From Gemmatimonadaceae bacterium (lineage in GTDB: Bacteria; Gemmatimonadota; Gemmatimonadetes; Gemmatimonadales; Gemmatimonadaceae): a stretch of DNA of 64,000 bases. The position numbers and the translations under genes are program-made. Shown here piece after piece: positions 26,446 through 35,437 of the stretch (positions are counted from its first letter, which is position 1; each line of letters starts with the position of its first letter). Location of the stretch: positions 50,440-114,439 of the forward strand of contig JALHNZ010000006.1 in NCBI GenBank assembly GCA_022843265.1, in the 5' to 3' direction. The notes below the pieces were generated by a model. The model was given only the letters and a program-made list of their open reading frames with translations. It had not been told where the DNA came from and searched no databases.

Positions 26446-28587
26446 ATGGTCTCGTCCGCATCGCAGACGCCTGTACGCCTACGCGCCGTACGCACCGGCA
26501 TATTCACCGCACTGCTTTTCTCGGCGGTGGCCCCGGCACTGGGCACCACACTGCCCGCGCAGGACCGCCTGCCCTCCATGCCGGGCTACGCGCAGTTCCA
26601 GAAAATGCGCAACGAGATCCCAAACGCCGTGCGCTCGGGCGCCATCACGCCGGTGTGGGAGGCAGACGGGCGCAGCTTTACCTACACCGCCAACGGCAAG
26701 CGCATGCGATACGACATCGCCTCGCGACGTGCCAGCGAAGCACCGGAAGCGGGAGCAAACGGTGGCGCCCGCGGCGCCGGCGGTCCACGCGTTGAGCGAG
26801 GACGTCAGGCCGAAGTCGCGTACACCAGCGACAGCGCGCGCCGCGCCGTTCACCGCGATCGCAACCTGTACGTGCTCGACAAAGACGGCAGCAACGAACG
26901 TGCCGTCACAACCGATGGCAGCGCGGAGAAACGCATCAAGTACGGCACCGCCAGCTGGGTCTACGGCGAAGAACTCGCGCAAACCACCGCCATGTGGTGG
27001 TCACCAGATGGCAGCAAACTCGCGTACTATCGGTTTGACGAGTCGCCAGTGCAGGACTATTTCCTGCAGCTGTCGCAAACAAAGATTCAGAGCACCATGG
27101 ATACCGAAGCGTATCCCAAAGCCGGCAGCGCCAATCCGGTAGTTGATCTGTTCGTGTACGACGTAGCCACGAACAAGAGTATGCGCGTGGACGTGCGCAG
27201 TGGTGCGCCATTTACCGACAGCACCGTTGGCCACTACGTGTATCGTGTAGGTTGGACGCCAGACGGCAGTGCGATCACGTTCAATCGCACCAACCGTCGG
27301 CAAAACGTGATGGAGTTCACGAGCTGCAGTCCCACGAGCGGGGCCTGTCGCCCCATTGTGCGCGAAGAGTGGCTCGCCAGCTGGACGGACAATCGCCCCG
27401 ACATTCGCTGGCTCTCCGACAATCAGCGTTTCATCTGGACGTCCGAGCGCAACGGCTTCAAGAATTACTATCTGTATCACATGGACGGGCGTTTGTTGAC
27501 CACGCTCACATCACACGCGTTCGAAGTGGCCGGCATTACGCGTGTTGACGAAAAAGCGGGGCAGCTGTGGTACATGGCGCGCAGCGGCGACAATCATATG
27601 AAGCTGCAGTTGCACCGTGTGTCGCTCACGGGCAAGAACAATGTGCGCCTCACCGACCCGGCGTTCAATCACACCGTGAACCTGTCGCCCGACGGCAAAC
27701 ATTTTGTTGACATTGCACAAACACACAACGCGCCGCCGGTATCAACACTGCGTGATGCGAGCGGCAAACTTGTCAGCGAATTGCTCACTAGCGACGTCAC
27801 CAAAGCCACCGCACTCGGCCTCAAGCCGGTGGAAATGTTCACGTTCAAAGCCGCTGACGGCGTGACAGAATTGCACGGCATGTTGCACAAGCCGAGCAAC
27901 TTTGATCCGAGCAAAAAGTATCCCGTGTTGGTGAGTGTGTACGGCGGCCCCGCTACCAACGGTGCGCGCGAAACGTTCAGCACACCCAACGCGCTCACCG
28001 AATACGGATTCCTTGTACTCACGCTCGATGCACGAAGCGCGGCCGGCCGTGGCAAGAAGTTCCTGGACGCGATTTACGAAAAGCTCGGAACGGTGGAAAT
28101 CGACGACTTCGCGGCCGGCGTGCGCGAAATCGCCAAGCGCCCGTATGTCGATGGTTCACGCGTTGGTGTGTTCGGCACCTCGTATGGCGGTTATGCATCG
28201 GCCATGGCGCTGCTGCGTCACCCTGATGTCTTCCACGCGGCCGCGGCCAGCAGCTCGGTCACCGATTGGCGCCACTACGACACGATCTACACCGAACGCT
28301 ACATGTACACGCCGCAGGCCAACGCGGCAGGCTACGATGCCGGCTCGGCCATGACCTACGCCGACAAGCTCAAGGGCCGTCTCATGATTTTTTACGGCAC
28401 GGCCGACAACAACGTGCACCCGTCGAACAGCATGCAGCTCATTCAGGCCCTGCAGCGCGCCGGCAAGAGCTTCGATGTGCAGGTGGGACCGGACGTTGGC
28501 CACGCGGGACTGTCGCAGCCGCGCATGATGGAGTTCTTTATTGAATACCTCGTGCTGCCGCGCGCCGGCAACACCGCCAGCAACTAA
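26446..28587 (+). CDS. Secreted S9 family dipeptidyl-peptidase IV-like peptidase
   Basis: Protein of 713 residues with a signal peptide (FTALLFSAVAPALGTTLPAQ). The N-terminal eight-bladed DPP IV propeller is recognisable from ATAMWWSPDGSKLAYYRFDE (S9B hallmark, with the DPP IV Glu pair region SWVYGEEL just before it). The hydrolase domain has GTSYGGYASAM (Ser579), Asp in GTADNNVHPSNS and His in GPDVGHAGLSQP. The SWVYGEEL double Glu is the DPP IV substrate N-terminus-binding motif, which supports removal of N-terminal Xaa-Pro-type dipeptides in the periplasm. It is followed 49 bp later by an ECF sigma gene. Confidence 0.93.
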   Translation: MVSSASQTPVRLRAVRTGIFTALLFSAVAPALGTTLPAQDRLPSMPGYAQFQKMRNEIPNAVRSGAITPVWEADGRSFTYTANGKRMRYDIASRRASEAPEAGANGGARGAGGPRVERGRQAEVAYTSDSARRAVHRDRNLYVLDKDGSNERAVTTDGSAEKRIKYGTASWVYGEELAQTTAMWWSPDGSKLAYYRFDESPVQDYFLQLSQTKIQSTMDTEAYPKAGSANPVVDLFVYDVATNKSMRVDVRSGAPFTDSTVGHYVYRVGWTPDGSAITFNRTNRRQNVMEFTSCSPTSGACRPIVREEWLASWTDNRPDIRWLSDNQRFIWTSERNGFKNYYLYHMDGRLLTTLTSHAFEVAGITRVDEKAGQLWYMARSGDNHMKLQLHRVSLTGKNNVRLTDPAFNHTVNLSPDGKHFVDIAQTHNAPPVSTLRDASGKLVSELLTSDVTKATALGLKPVEMFTFKAADGVTELHGMLHKPSNFDPSKKYPVLVSVYGGPATNGARETFSTPNALTEYGFLVLTLDARSAAGRGKKFLDAIYEKLGTVEIDDFAAGVREIAKRPYVDGSRVGVFGTSYGGYASAMALLRHPDVFHAAAASSSVTDWRHYDTIYTERYMYTPQANAAGYDAGSAMTYADKLKGRLMIFYGTADNNVHPSNSMQLIQALQRAGKSFDVQVGPDVGHAGLSQPRMMEFFIEYLVLPRAGNTASN

Positions 28588-28636
28588 AAAACGAGACCCG
28601 TGTGACCGCCGGACGATCTCAGGGGTTATCACTGCC

Positions 28637-29191
28637 ATGACCCCCACCGATGCCCAGATCGTTCGGCACGTCCTGGGCGGCGACACGGAGGCCTTCCGGG
28701 GCCTGGTGGACCGCTACCACGACGACGCCGTGCGATACGCCACCCACCTGCTCGGCGACTACGCCGAGGCGGAAGACGCCGTCCAGGACACGTTCCTGCG
28801 CGCGTACCGCTACCTGGCGAGCTACCAGGAGCAGGACAAGTTCCGGGCGTGGCTCTGGCGCATTCTCGTGAACCGCTGCCGCACGCGCCTTTCCGACCGC
28901 AGCCGTCGTCCGGAGCCTCGGGATACGGCTGTCATTACCCAGCTCGTTGACGCGAACGCCGCCGCGCCTGACCATGACCTCGACCGCGCCTTTTTGCGCG
29001 ACGAGCTGGCGCAGGCCCTGGCGACGCTGCCCCCGGATCAGCGCGAGGCCGTGGTCCTGCACTTCACGGAGGGGCTCTCCTATCCGGAGATGTCCGCCGT
29101 CACCGGCACTGGCGTGTCGGCCCTTAAAATGCGGGTCCATCGGGCCTGCGACCGCCTGCGTACTCTGCTTTCGGATGTGATCCATGGCTGA
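28637..29191 (+). CDS. ECF RNA polymerase sigma factor
   Basis: 184 residues from ATG 28637 (MTPTDAQIVRHVLGGDTEAF). The Sigma70 region 2 has LVDRYHDDAVRYATHLLGDY and EDAVQDTFLRAYRYL. The region 4 helix-turn-helix has LATLPPDQREAVVLHFTEGL, YPEMSAVTGTGVSALKMRVH. The length and two-region structure fit extracytoplasmic-function sigma factors. The downstream membrane protein gene starts inside this gene (8-bp overlap, 29184-29191), which is typical for a sigma/anti-sigma pair. The longer in-frame start at 28541 lies inside the upstream peptidase gene and is rejected. Confidence 0.93.
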   Translation: MTPTDAQIVRHVLGGDTEAFRGLVDRYHDDAVRYATHLLGDYAEAEDAVQDTFLRAYRYLASYQEQDKFRAWLWRILVNRCRTRLSDRSRRPEPRDTAVITQLVDANAAAPDHDLDRAFLRDELAQALATLPPDQREAVVLHFTEGLSYPEMSAVTGTGVSALKMRVHRACDRLRTLLSDVIHG

Positions 29192-29873
29192 CGCCAACAC
29201 GCCCCTGCTTCCGACCGAGCTCGAGGCCGCCTTCCGGCAGGCCGCGCCGGTGGATCAGGCCCGTCGCGCCCGTTCCGTAAACGCGATTATGGCCACCGTG
29301 CACACGCTGCCCGCCCCGCGTCGCTGGTCGCTGCCGCCATCCATGACCCGCTGGCGTCGCCGTGGCATGCTCGCGCCCGCGGGTGGCTTGGCCGTCACGG
29401 CCCTGATGGCCCTCTGGATGGGCGTCACCGCCCTGACGGATGTCTTCCAGCGGGGTTCGTCGGCCGTGTTGGCCCGGGCCGAGTTTATTGGGGATACCGT
29501 CATCGCCCGGCTGGTCCCGGTGGTCGATGAAACGCGTCTCGTGCGGGCGGGGAGCATGCGGGCGGCCCTCCATGATACTTTGTACGACACGATGCGCATC
29601 GTCCGGTTTGCCCTGCGGGCGCCGGAGGCTTCGCAGGTCACGTTGGTTGGCACCAAGTCTTCCAACGTACCCGATGCGCAGGAGTCCCGAATTGCGGTGG
29701 CGCGTGACATTGCCAGCGGACTTTGGGAAATGCGGACCGTACTGCCACGCGATGCGGTGGCCAGTGCATTCGCATTCGTGGTGGACGACGCGCAACGGAT
29801 TCCGGTGCGCTCACCAGTGACTGTGCACTCCGTGTGGACACGCGAACAGGCATTGGGCGACACCGCGTTCTGA
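29184..29873 (+). CDS. Probable anti-sigma factor with glycogen-binding-like (E-set/CBM48-type) C-terminal domain
   Basis: Protein of 229 residues that overlaps the ECF sigma gene by 8 bp. The N-terminal cytoplasmic part (about 1-60) has no zinc-binding HxxxCxxC motif. One transmembrane segment follows (AGGLAVTALMALWMGVTAL). The extracytoplasmic C terminus (about 120-220) has VRFALRAPEASQVTLVGTKS, GLWEMRTVLPRDAV and FAFVVDDAQRIPV, which matches the strand order of CBM48/AMPK glycogen-binding-type E-set domains. By location and topology it is probably a membrane anti-sigma factor, but sigma binding is inferred, not visible. Confidence 0.7.
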   Translation: MADANTPLLPTELEAAFRQAAPVDQARRARSVNAIMATVHTLPAPRRWSLPPSMTRWRRRGMLAPAGGLAVTALMALWMGVTALTDVFQRGSSAVLARAEFIGDTVIARLVPVVDETRLVRAGSMRAALHDTLYDTMRIVRFALRAPEASQVTLVGTKSSNVPDAQESRIAVARDIASGLWEMRTVLPRDAVASAFAFVVDDAQRIPVRSPVTVHSVWTREQALGDTAF

Positions 29874-29903
29874 TTCGCCCTTCTTCGTCTTCGTTCCTAC
29901 AAC

Positions 29904-32240
29904 ATGTCTGAACTTGCTTCGTCCTTGCGCGGGCGCACGGCGCTCCTTGCCGCGCTGACTGCGCTAGCGCTTCTCATTGGTTACGGCGACCTGTGGCGCG
30001 GTGGCACCACCATTTCAGCGCTGTGTCTCGCCATTGCGTACGCCGGGTTGATTCCGGCCACACTGCTTTCGTTTGGCAAAGGTGACGCCACAACACCACG
30101 CGCTGACGAACGGTTTGCCAATGCACCGTGGATACCGGCCGGTGTCGTCGCGCTCGCGCTGTTTCTGCTCTACGCCTTCACGCTCGGCCCCAGCACGGCG
30201 ATGTGGGACACGAGCGAATACATCACGGCTGCCAAAGTCTTCGGTGTGCCGCATCCGCCGGGCAATCCGGTGTTCGTCATTTTTGCACACGCGTTTGGAT
30301 TGTTGCCGCTGCCGCTTGAATACGGTGCACGCATCAATCTGCTCGCCGCCGTAACGAGTGCATTGTCGGCCGGACTGTGGTTCCTCGTCGCCGAAGGTGT
30401 GATGCGCACGTGGATCACGATCAAGTGGGCGCGCATCATGGCGTCGGCCACCACCGTGCTCATTGGCGGCACCGCGTTTACGGTCTGGAATCAGAGTGTC
30501 GTCAACGAGAAGGTGTACACGGTTGCACTGCTCGGACTCGCGGCCGTGAGCTGGCTCATGCTGCGCTGGAGCGACTCCCCCGACAAGCCGACATCAGATC
30601 GTTATCTGCTCACGGCCGCATATCTCGTTGGACTTGGCTACGCGAATCACCCGGCTGGTTTTCTTCCGCTGCCCGCCGTTGGCTTGATCATTCTCATGCG
30701 TCAGCCGTCAGTCTTGCTGCGCTGGCGTTTGCTGCTCGGCACACTGGCCGTGGCGATTGTCGGTCTCACACCGTTTGTGGCCATGCCGATTCGTGCCGCG
30801 CACGAACCGTATCTCAACAGCGGCGGCGTCTCGGCGTGTACGGATGGCATCAATGTGTCGTGCACGTTCAGCGCGGAAACGTATCGTCGCGTGAAGGCGC
30901 ACATTGATCGCGAACAGTATTCCGGTCACAACGTAGCCGAGCGCAAAGCGCCGCTCACCGCGCAGTACGGCATGTTCTGGCTGTACTTCAAGTGGCAATG
31001 GTTCCGCGACGCCTACGGTCAGGCACCGCAGGCGCAGTCGCTGCTCGCGCTGCTGTTCTTTACGCTCGGAATTGTTGGTGGCATCACGCACTTCAGACGC
31101 GACCGGCGAACATTCTGGTACGTGGGCGGACTCATGTTTACGCTCACGATCGCGCTCGTGGTGTACCTCAACTTCAAGTACGGTCACTCGCAGGCGCCAG
31201 AACTCGGCAACAGCGTTGACCGCGAAGTGCGTGATCGCGACTACTTCTACTTGTGGACGTTCTCGCTGTGGGGACTGTGGGCCGGACTCGGCCTCACCAC
31301 GCTGTGGACGTCGCTCGCTTCGCGTCTTGGTGGTACCGGTTCCGTTACCGATCGTGGTCTTCGCCTGGCCACGCCGATTCTGTTGTTGGCGCTGATTCCG
31401 CTCGTGACCAACGCGATTGACGCGCCGCGCAACAAGCACACGTTCACGCGTGAATGGGCGCGTGATCTGCTGAACTCGGTCGAGCCGTACGGTATTCTGG
31501 TTACCAACGGTGACAACGATTCATTCCCGCTCTGGTACGCGCAGGCGGTTGAAGGTGTGCGACGTGATGTGATGGTGGCCGTTGTTCCATACCTCGGCAC
31601 CGAGTGGTACGCGCATCAGCTGCAGAATCGCAAGATTGAGCCGTACGACAAGGCCGCAGGCCCGGCGCGATTCCGCGATCGTGATTGGCCCATGCCAACC
31701 AAGCCGCTGTTTCCGCTTACACGCGCGGAGATTGACGGAATTCCGCCAGTGGTCGGGTTGTCACAGCCGCAGCGGTTTGTTCACGATGGCATGGACGTAA
31801 CAATCAATCTCGACATGCTGATGCGCGACGAACAACTCGTGCTGTACATGATCAAGCATGCGTATCCGGAGCGTGGTTTGTTCTTCTCGTTCGGCGGCTA
31901 CGCCTCGCGACTCGGCTTTGGCGAGAACATCATCAACTACGGTCTCGCGCAGAAGCTGGTAAGCACACGACCGGAACCGTCGCTGTCCTTCATTCCACTG
32001 CGTGGCAACGAAGTGCTCGACGTAGAAGCCACGAAATCCTTCTGGTCTGAATACCGCGGTATGGACGCGTTGATCGCCGAGAACGGTTGGGTCGACGACG
32101 CCTCTGCCGGCATCCCGGTGCTCTACCTGATCACCGGCCAATACCTCGCCGGTTCACTCGAAGCCGCCGGCGACTCCATCGCCGCCGAAAAAATCCTCGC
32201 CAAGGTCGACACCATGGCGCAGCGGTCGCGGATTCGTTAA
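29904..32240 (+). CDS. DUF2723 polytopic membrane protein (glycosyltransferase-like)
   Basis: Protein of 778 residues with at least nine hydrophobic segments in the first 500 residues. The DUF2723 hallmark is present as TAMWDTSEYITAAKVFGVPH PPGNP-type sequence (about residues 95-120). DUF2723 belongs to the GT-C-like protein O-mannosyltransferase group, with Asp/Glu in the first periplasmic loop (here WDTSEY). The C-terminal part is a soluble domain with ILVTNGDNDSFPLWYAQ. It would transfer sugar from a lipid carrier to an envelope protein or glycan. It starts 30 bp after the anti-sigma-like gene and may belong to the same transcript. Ends at long inverted repeat copy 2. Confidence 0.85.
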   Translation: MSELASSLRGRTALLAALTALALLIGYGDLWRGGTTISALCLAIAYAGLIPATLLSFGKGDATTPRADERFANAPWIPAGVVALALFLLYAFTLGPSTAMWDTSEYITAAKVFGVPHPPGNPVFVIFAHAFGLLPLPLEYGARINLLAAVTSALSAGLWFLVAEGVMRTWITIKWARIMASATTVLIGGTAFTVWNQSVVNEKVYTVALLGLAAVSWLMLRWSDSPDKPTSDRYLLTAAYLVGLGYANHPAGFLPLPAVGLIILMRQPSVLLRWRLLLGTLAVAIVGLTPFVAMPIRAAHEPYLNSGGVSACTDGINVSCTFSAETYRRVKAHIDREQYSGHNVAERKAPLTAQYGMFWLYFKWQWFRDAYGQAPQAQSLLALLFFTLGIVGGITHFRRDRRTFWYVGGLMFTLTIALVVYLNFKYGHSQAPELGNSVDREVRDRDYFYLWTFSLWGLWAGLGLTTLWTSLASRLGGTGSVTDRGLRLATPILLLALIPLVTNAIDAPRNKHTFTREWARDLLNSVEPYGILVTNGDNDSFPLWYAQAVEGVRRDVMVAVVPYLGTEWYAHQLQNRKIEPYDKAAGPARFRDRDWPMPTKPLFPLTRAEIDGIPPVVGLSQPQRFVHDGMDVTINLDMLMRDEQLVLYMIKHAYPERGLFFSFGGYASRLGFGENIINYGLAQKLVSTRPEPSLSFIPLRGNEVLDVEATKSFWSEYRGMDALIAENGWVDDASAGIPVLYLITGQYLAGSLEAAGDSIAAEKILAKVDTMAQRSRIR

Positions 32241-32252
32241 CCGTCCAATTTT

Positions 32253-32406
32253 TTGCAGTTTTCGTGTCCTTCGTGCTTTCGTGCCCTTCCCGCCGACGTT
32301 CCCTTGCATAAGAAGAGCGTCTGGCTTCTACGCCGAGATGCTCCCAATGCTGGGGGAACTGCGGACGGGAAGGGCACGAAAGCACGAAGGACACGAAGAA
32401 CTGCAA
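32253..32406. repeat. Long inverted-repeat element, copy 2
   Basis: A perfect 32-bp inverted repeat (32261-32292 with 32366-32397) is extended by TTGCAGTT (32253-32260) and AACTGCAA (32399-32406), with one unpaired base. The tandem TTCGTGTCCTTCGTG motif and TTCCCGCC are shared with copy 1 at 17045-17181. The inner part (GAGATGCTCCCAATGC) matches copy 1 in opposite orientation. It lies between the stop of the DUF2723 gene and the stop of the convergent DUF4394 gene, the same kind of site as copy 1. Confidence 0.9.
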
Positions 32407-32427
32407 CAGACTTTTGGGGAACTGCGC

Positions 32428-33381
32428 TTACGGTGCGACGGCGATTCCGCGGATGGGGGTGGCGTTCGCGACACCACCAACCGGGAAGAGCGAGCCGCTC
32501 TGCAGATTCACTACGTAAAGCATTGAGCCGGTGAAGCCGCTGCCGGTGGTGAGTGTGACGTATGCGGTGCCGGTGTTGCCCGCGATGTCAAAGCCCACGT
32601 CGCCCGTGGTGTTTACGCCAAGCGGTCCGATGGTGGTGACAACGCCATTGTTTGGATCAGCGAGCGTGACGAGTGCATCACGCGCAAAATCGATCGCGTA
32701 CAGGACGGTTGTTGTAGCACCTGACACGCTGTTCGTATACGCCGTTCCGCCAATGCTCGGTGTGCTGAGTGTGCCGGGATCGCCGAGTGCGTAGGTGAGT
32801 GCACCGTCAACCACCGCCACTGCACCGTCTGTTGCACCACCAAGGCGCGGCACAAGACGCAAGTTCTGATTCAGGTTACCGTGCACGCGAATGCGATTCG
32901 GAACGGGATTGAAGTCGAACCCGAAGCGCGTACCCGCGAGCGCAGGCGTGAATGGGGTGGTGCCAACCGCTGTTGCTGCGCCGGTGAGTGTATCGAGCGT
33001 GTAGATGCGGCTGGATGAACCGAGCGCGTACAACCGTCCGTCGACCGGACCGAAATCAATGCCTTCAACTTTTTCGTTGGCCACGAGTCCGGTGATCGTC
33101 ATACGACGACCAACCTGATCGGGGCGGAGCGCGCCGAACGTGATCAGCATGTTCATGCTGTCGACCGCGTAGATCGTGCGACCATTGTTGTTGCCCGGAG
33201 CGCCAGCCGGGCCGCCGGGGCCAGTGGGTCCGGCGGGACCACCGGGACCGGTGGGGCCGGGAACGCCTGGTATGCCTTGTGGACCCGTGGGACCTTCCGG
33301 CCCCGTTTCACCTTCGCACGCCATCGCCGTCAGGCAGAGGCCGAGCGTAAACAATCGAGTGGACCAGGACGAACGATGCAT
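32428..33381 (-). CDS. Collagen-like lipoprotein with DUF4394 domain
   Basis: About 317 residues from ATG 33381, with GGGAGG upstream. A longer in-frame start adds 64 residues unlike a signal. The N terminus has a lipobox ([12 protein letters not shown]). About 13 Gly-Xaa-Yaa triplets follow (for example [20 protein letters not shown]), a collagen-like stalk. The rest matches DUF4394, a secreted propeller-like family: [52 protein letters not shown], and [18 protein letters not shown]. It is a surface-anchored protein on a stalk. Function unknown. Ends at long inverted repeat copy 2. Confidence 0.88.
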   Translation of the reverse strand: MHRSSWSTRLFTLGLCLTAMACEGETGPEGPTGPQGIPGVPGPTGPGGPAGPTGPGGPAGAPGNNNGRTIYAVDSMNMLITFGALRPDQVGRRMTITGLVANEKVEGIDFGPVDGRLYALGSSSRIYTLDTLTGAATAVGTTPFTPALAGTRFGFDFNPVPNRIRVHGNLNQNLRLVPRLGGATDGAVAVVDGALTYALGDPGTLSTPSIGGTAYTNSVSGATTTVLYAIDFARDALVTLADPNNGVVTTIGPLGVNTTGDVGFDIAGNTGTAYVTLTTGSGFTGSMLYVVNLQSGSLFPVGGVANATPIRGIAVAP

Positions 33382-33576
33382 GACGATGGCCTCCCTGCCG
33401 CTGTGCGACAACGCTGTGACGTAAACGAGCCAACACTCGTGCGCCGAATTGGCGTACGAGTGCTCCGTTTTGGACTGTACGCCGCGTTCTTGCAGTCGGA
33501 TCTCCGCCAATAGGTCGATTTTGATTGCTCTTGTGATCTGACGCACGCGTATCGCGAGCATTGACCCTTCCACCTG

Positions 33577-33804
33577 ATGTGCGCATACTCAGTAGATGAA
33601 CTGTCAGAGTGTCCACTACTCAACACGCCCGTGAAGGGCGGCAAAACCGGCGCGGGCCGTCCGCGGCCCAAGCCAAAGGATGAACCCACCTCGCGCAAAG
33701 TCACCAAGAGCGCGAGCCGCGGCACGCCCAAGCGCGACTTCGGTGCAATCGAGCGCGAGGTTCCCGTGCGCGCGCCCGATTCCAAGCCGCCTAAACGCAA
33801 GTAG
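33577..33804 (+). CDS. Small basic low-complexity protein (hypothetical)
   Basis: Frame of 75 residues rich in Lys, Arg, Pro and Ser (KPKDEPTSRKVTKSASRG). No fold is recognisable and no ribosome-binding site stands out at 33577; a GTG at 33631 would give a 57-residue protein that starts inside the basic region. Support for a real gene comes from its stop lying 1 bp before the next ATG, an operon-like junction. It could be a nucleic-acid-binding peptide or simply a non-coding frame. Confidence 0.4.
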   Translation: MCAYSVDELSECPLLNTPVKGGKTGAGRPRPKPKDEPTSRKVTKSASRGTPKRDFGAIEREVPVRAPDSKPPKRK

Positions 33805-33805
33805 C

Positions 33806-34078
33806 ATGTCACGCGCTTTCCTTCGTGACGACGCCGAAGGTGAGATGCCTCGGCGCAACTATGATCTGCCACCGCGAGACGATCCGGGCTACGATCGGGC
33901 CGCCGCGCGCGCGTTGCTCGAAGCCGCGCGTGTTGGTGAGACGCAGCTCGCCGAGCGTGCCACGGGATACTACTGGGGCGAGCCGCTGCTGCGCGGTTAC
34001 GTGGAAGAGATGCTGGTCGCCGCCGAAACGGCTGGCGACGACCGACTCGAACAAGTCGCGCGTCGATATCTCGCGTAG
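33806..34078 (+). CDS. Small conserved hypothetical protein
   Basis: 90 residues from ATG 33806, 1 bp after the stop of the preceding small gene. It starts MSRAFLRDDAEGEMPRRNYD, then LPPRDDPGYDRAAARALLEA and ERATGYYWGEPLLRGYVEEM. The opening and the ATGYxWGxP phrase match a small conserved protein that I recall as a hypothetical linked to GreA-type genes in Gemmatimonadota and Proteobacteria. Function unknown to me; no membrane segment or signal. It ends 16 bp from the stop of the convergent FAS1 gene. Confidence 0.65.
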   Translation: MSRAFLRDDAEGEMPRRNYDLPPRDDPGYDRAAARALLEAARVGETQLAERATGYYWGEPLLRGYVEEMLVAAETAGDDRLEQVARRYLA

Positions 34079-34093
34079 CGCGTCGCGCGGCCT

Positions 34094-34642
34094 TTAGTGC
34101 CGCCGTGTGACTGCGCTGTACCCGGTACCCGCGTTGTCCGGAATCAGCACTCGATCAATCACGTGCACCACACCGTTGCTCGCGGGAATGTCGGCAATGC
34201 GCACGGTCGCGTCGTTAATTCGCAATGTGCCGTTGCTTGAGCGAATGCGCAGTGATTCACCGGCTACGGTGTTTGCCGAACGCACGGTGCGCGCCTGCGC
34301 GGCCGACACGCGCCCTGCGATCACGTGATAGGTAAGGATGGTGCGCAGCTGTTCACGATTCTCCGGTTGCAGCAGATCACTCACCGTGTTCGCCGGCAAC
34401 CGAGCAAAGGCATCGTCCGTTGGGGCAAAGAGCGTAAAGGGGCCACGGCCTAGCAACGTCTCGGTGAGTCCGGCGGCCTCGACGGCCGCGAGCAGTGTGT
34501 TGAAGATGCCCGCGCTCTTGGCGACCTGCGGAATGCTCGGTGACGCGGCGGCGCTCGAGCGCGCGGGGTGCTGAGCCTCGGATCGTGATGGTGTGGCGAA
34601 CGGGAGTGAAGCCAAAAACGCAAATGCGATGCAACGGTTCAT
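34094..34642 (-). CDS. Secreted FAS1 (fasciclin) domain protein
   Basis: About 182 residues from ATG 34642 (GGAG upstream). Signal peptide MNRCIAFAFLASLPFATPSR. One FAS1 domain (about 45-180): GIFNTLLAAVEAAGLTETLL, PFTLFAPTDDAFARL (H1 motif), LRTILTYHVIAGRVSA and GVVHVIDRVLIP (H2 motif). FAS1 proteins are extracellular adhesion or cell-surface proteins. It is divergent from an ECF sigma/anti-sigma pair (91-bp gap), an arrangement that recalls the SigK/RskA-regulated FAS1 proteins of Mycobacterium. The same sigma factor may control it. Confidence 0.9.
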   Translation of the reverse strand: MNRCIAFAFLASLPFATPSRSEAQHPARSSAAASPSIPQVAKSAGIFNTLLAAVEAAGLTETLLGRGPFTLFAPTDDAFARLPANTVSDLLQPENREQLRTILTYHVIAGRVSAAQARTVRSANTVAGESLRIRSSNGTLRINDATVRIADIPASNGVVHVIDRVLIPDNAGTGYSAVTRRH

Positions 34643-34732
34643 GAGAGGCTCCGGGACTGAAGGGGCAAGTGCAGGTCCGCACTCGGGATCTTGCTGGGAC
34701 ACGGTGCTGTTCGTTAGGCAGGAGCGCGTTGG

Positions 34733-35437
34733 ATGCAGCCAGCGGCCCCGCTCAACCCCGTGCATCCAGCTCACTCGCGCTCACGAATACTTGCGGTGAA
34801 ACCTCACGCTCCTCTCGCGCGGTCGCATCTGACGTTGGTGACCACGACTGATTCTTCAAGCGCGGCTGCAGCCACGCCGCTACTGCCACGCATTGCGAAC
34901 GGCGACGAACTCGCCGTGCGCGAAGTGGTGGCGCGCTACGGTCCCCTCATCTGGTCGCTCGTGCGTCGCTGGTCACCCGATACCAATGACGCCGAAGACG
35001 CGGTGCAGGATGTGTTCGTTGATCTCTGGCGCAGCGCGGCGCGATTTGACGCGTCACGTTCGACCGAGCCTGGCTTCGTGGCCATGGTGACGCGACGACG
35101 GCTGATTGATCGACTGCGCAAGCGTCAACGCGCCATCGAGTTCGAGCCGCTCAGCGACAACACCGACATGGCGGTGGACCAGGAACCCGACATTGATCGA
35201 GAAGTGCGTATTGAACGGGCCCGCGATGCGTTGCGCGCGTTACCCACAGCGCAACGCACAATACTTGAACTTTCGTTGCTGCACGGTCGCACACACGACG
35301 AAATCGCACGTGAAACCAACACCCCGCTCGGCACGGTGAAATCGCACATTCGTCGTGGATTGCAACGGGCGCGCGATTTGCTGGCCGGCAGCAGCACAGA
35401 AGCCGCAGTACGTGATGTAGACGGTGACACGCTATGA
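34733..35437 (+). CDS. ECF RNA polymerase sigma factor (SigK-like)
   Basis: Protein of 234 residues; ATG 34733 has AGGAG at good spacing, though later GTG starts (34796, 34838) would give the more usual 190-210 residues. Region 2: VARYGPLIWSLVRRWSPDTN and AEDAVQDVFVDLWRS. Region 4: LRALPTAQRTILELSLLHGR and THDEIARETNTPLGTVKSHI. The PLGTVKSHIRRGLQRARDLL ending is typical of ECF sigma factors partnered with RskA. The next gene overlaps its stop (ATGA). It is divergent from a FAS1 gene that is a plausible target. Confidence 0.92.
   Translation: MQPAAPLNPVHPAHSRSRILAVKPHAPLARSHLTLVTTTDSSSAAAATPLLPRIANGDELAVREVVARYGPLIWSLVRRWSPDTNDAEDAVQDVFVDLWRSAARFDASRSTEPGFVAMVTRRRLIDRLRKRQRAIEFEPLSDNTDMAVDQEPDIDREVRIERARDALRALPTAQRTILELSLLHGRTHDEIARETNTPLGTVKSHIRRGLQRARDLLAGSSTEAAVRDVDGDTL

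Noticed and set aside
33176..33424. Plus-strand Gly/Pro-rich frame over the collagen-like segment
   Set aside because: Reverse complement of Gly-Pro-Xaa triplets also reads as Gly/Pro-rich; the minus strand has the lipobox and DUF4394 domain.
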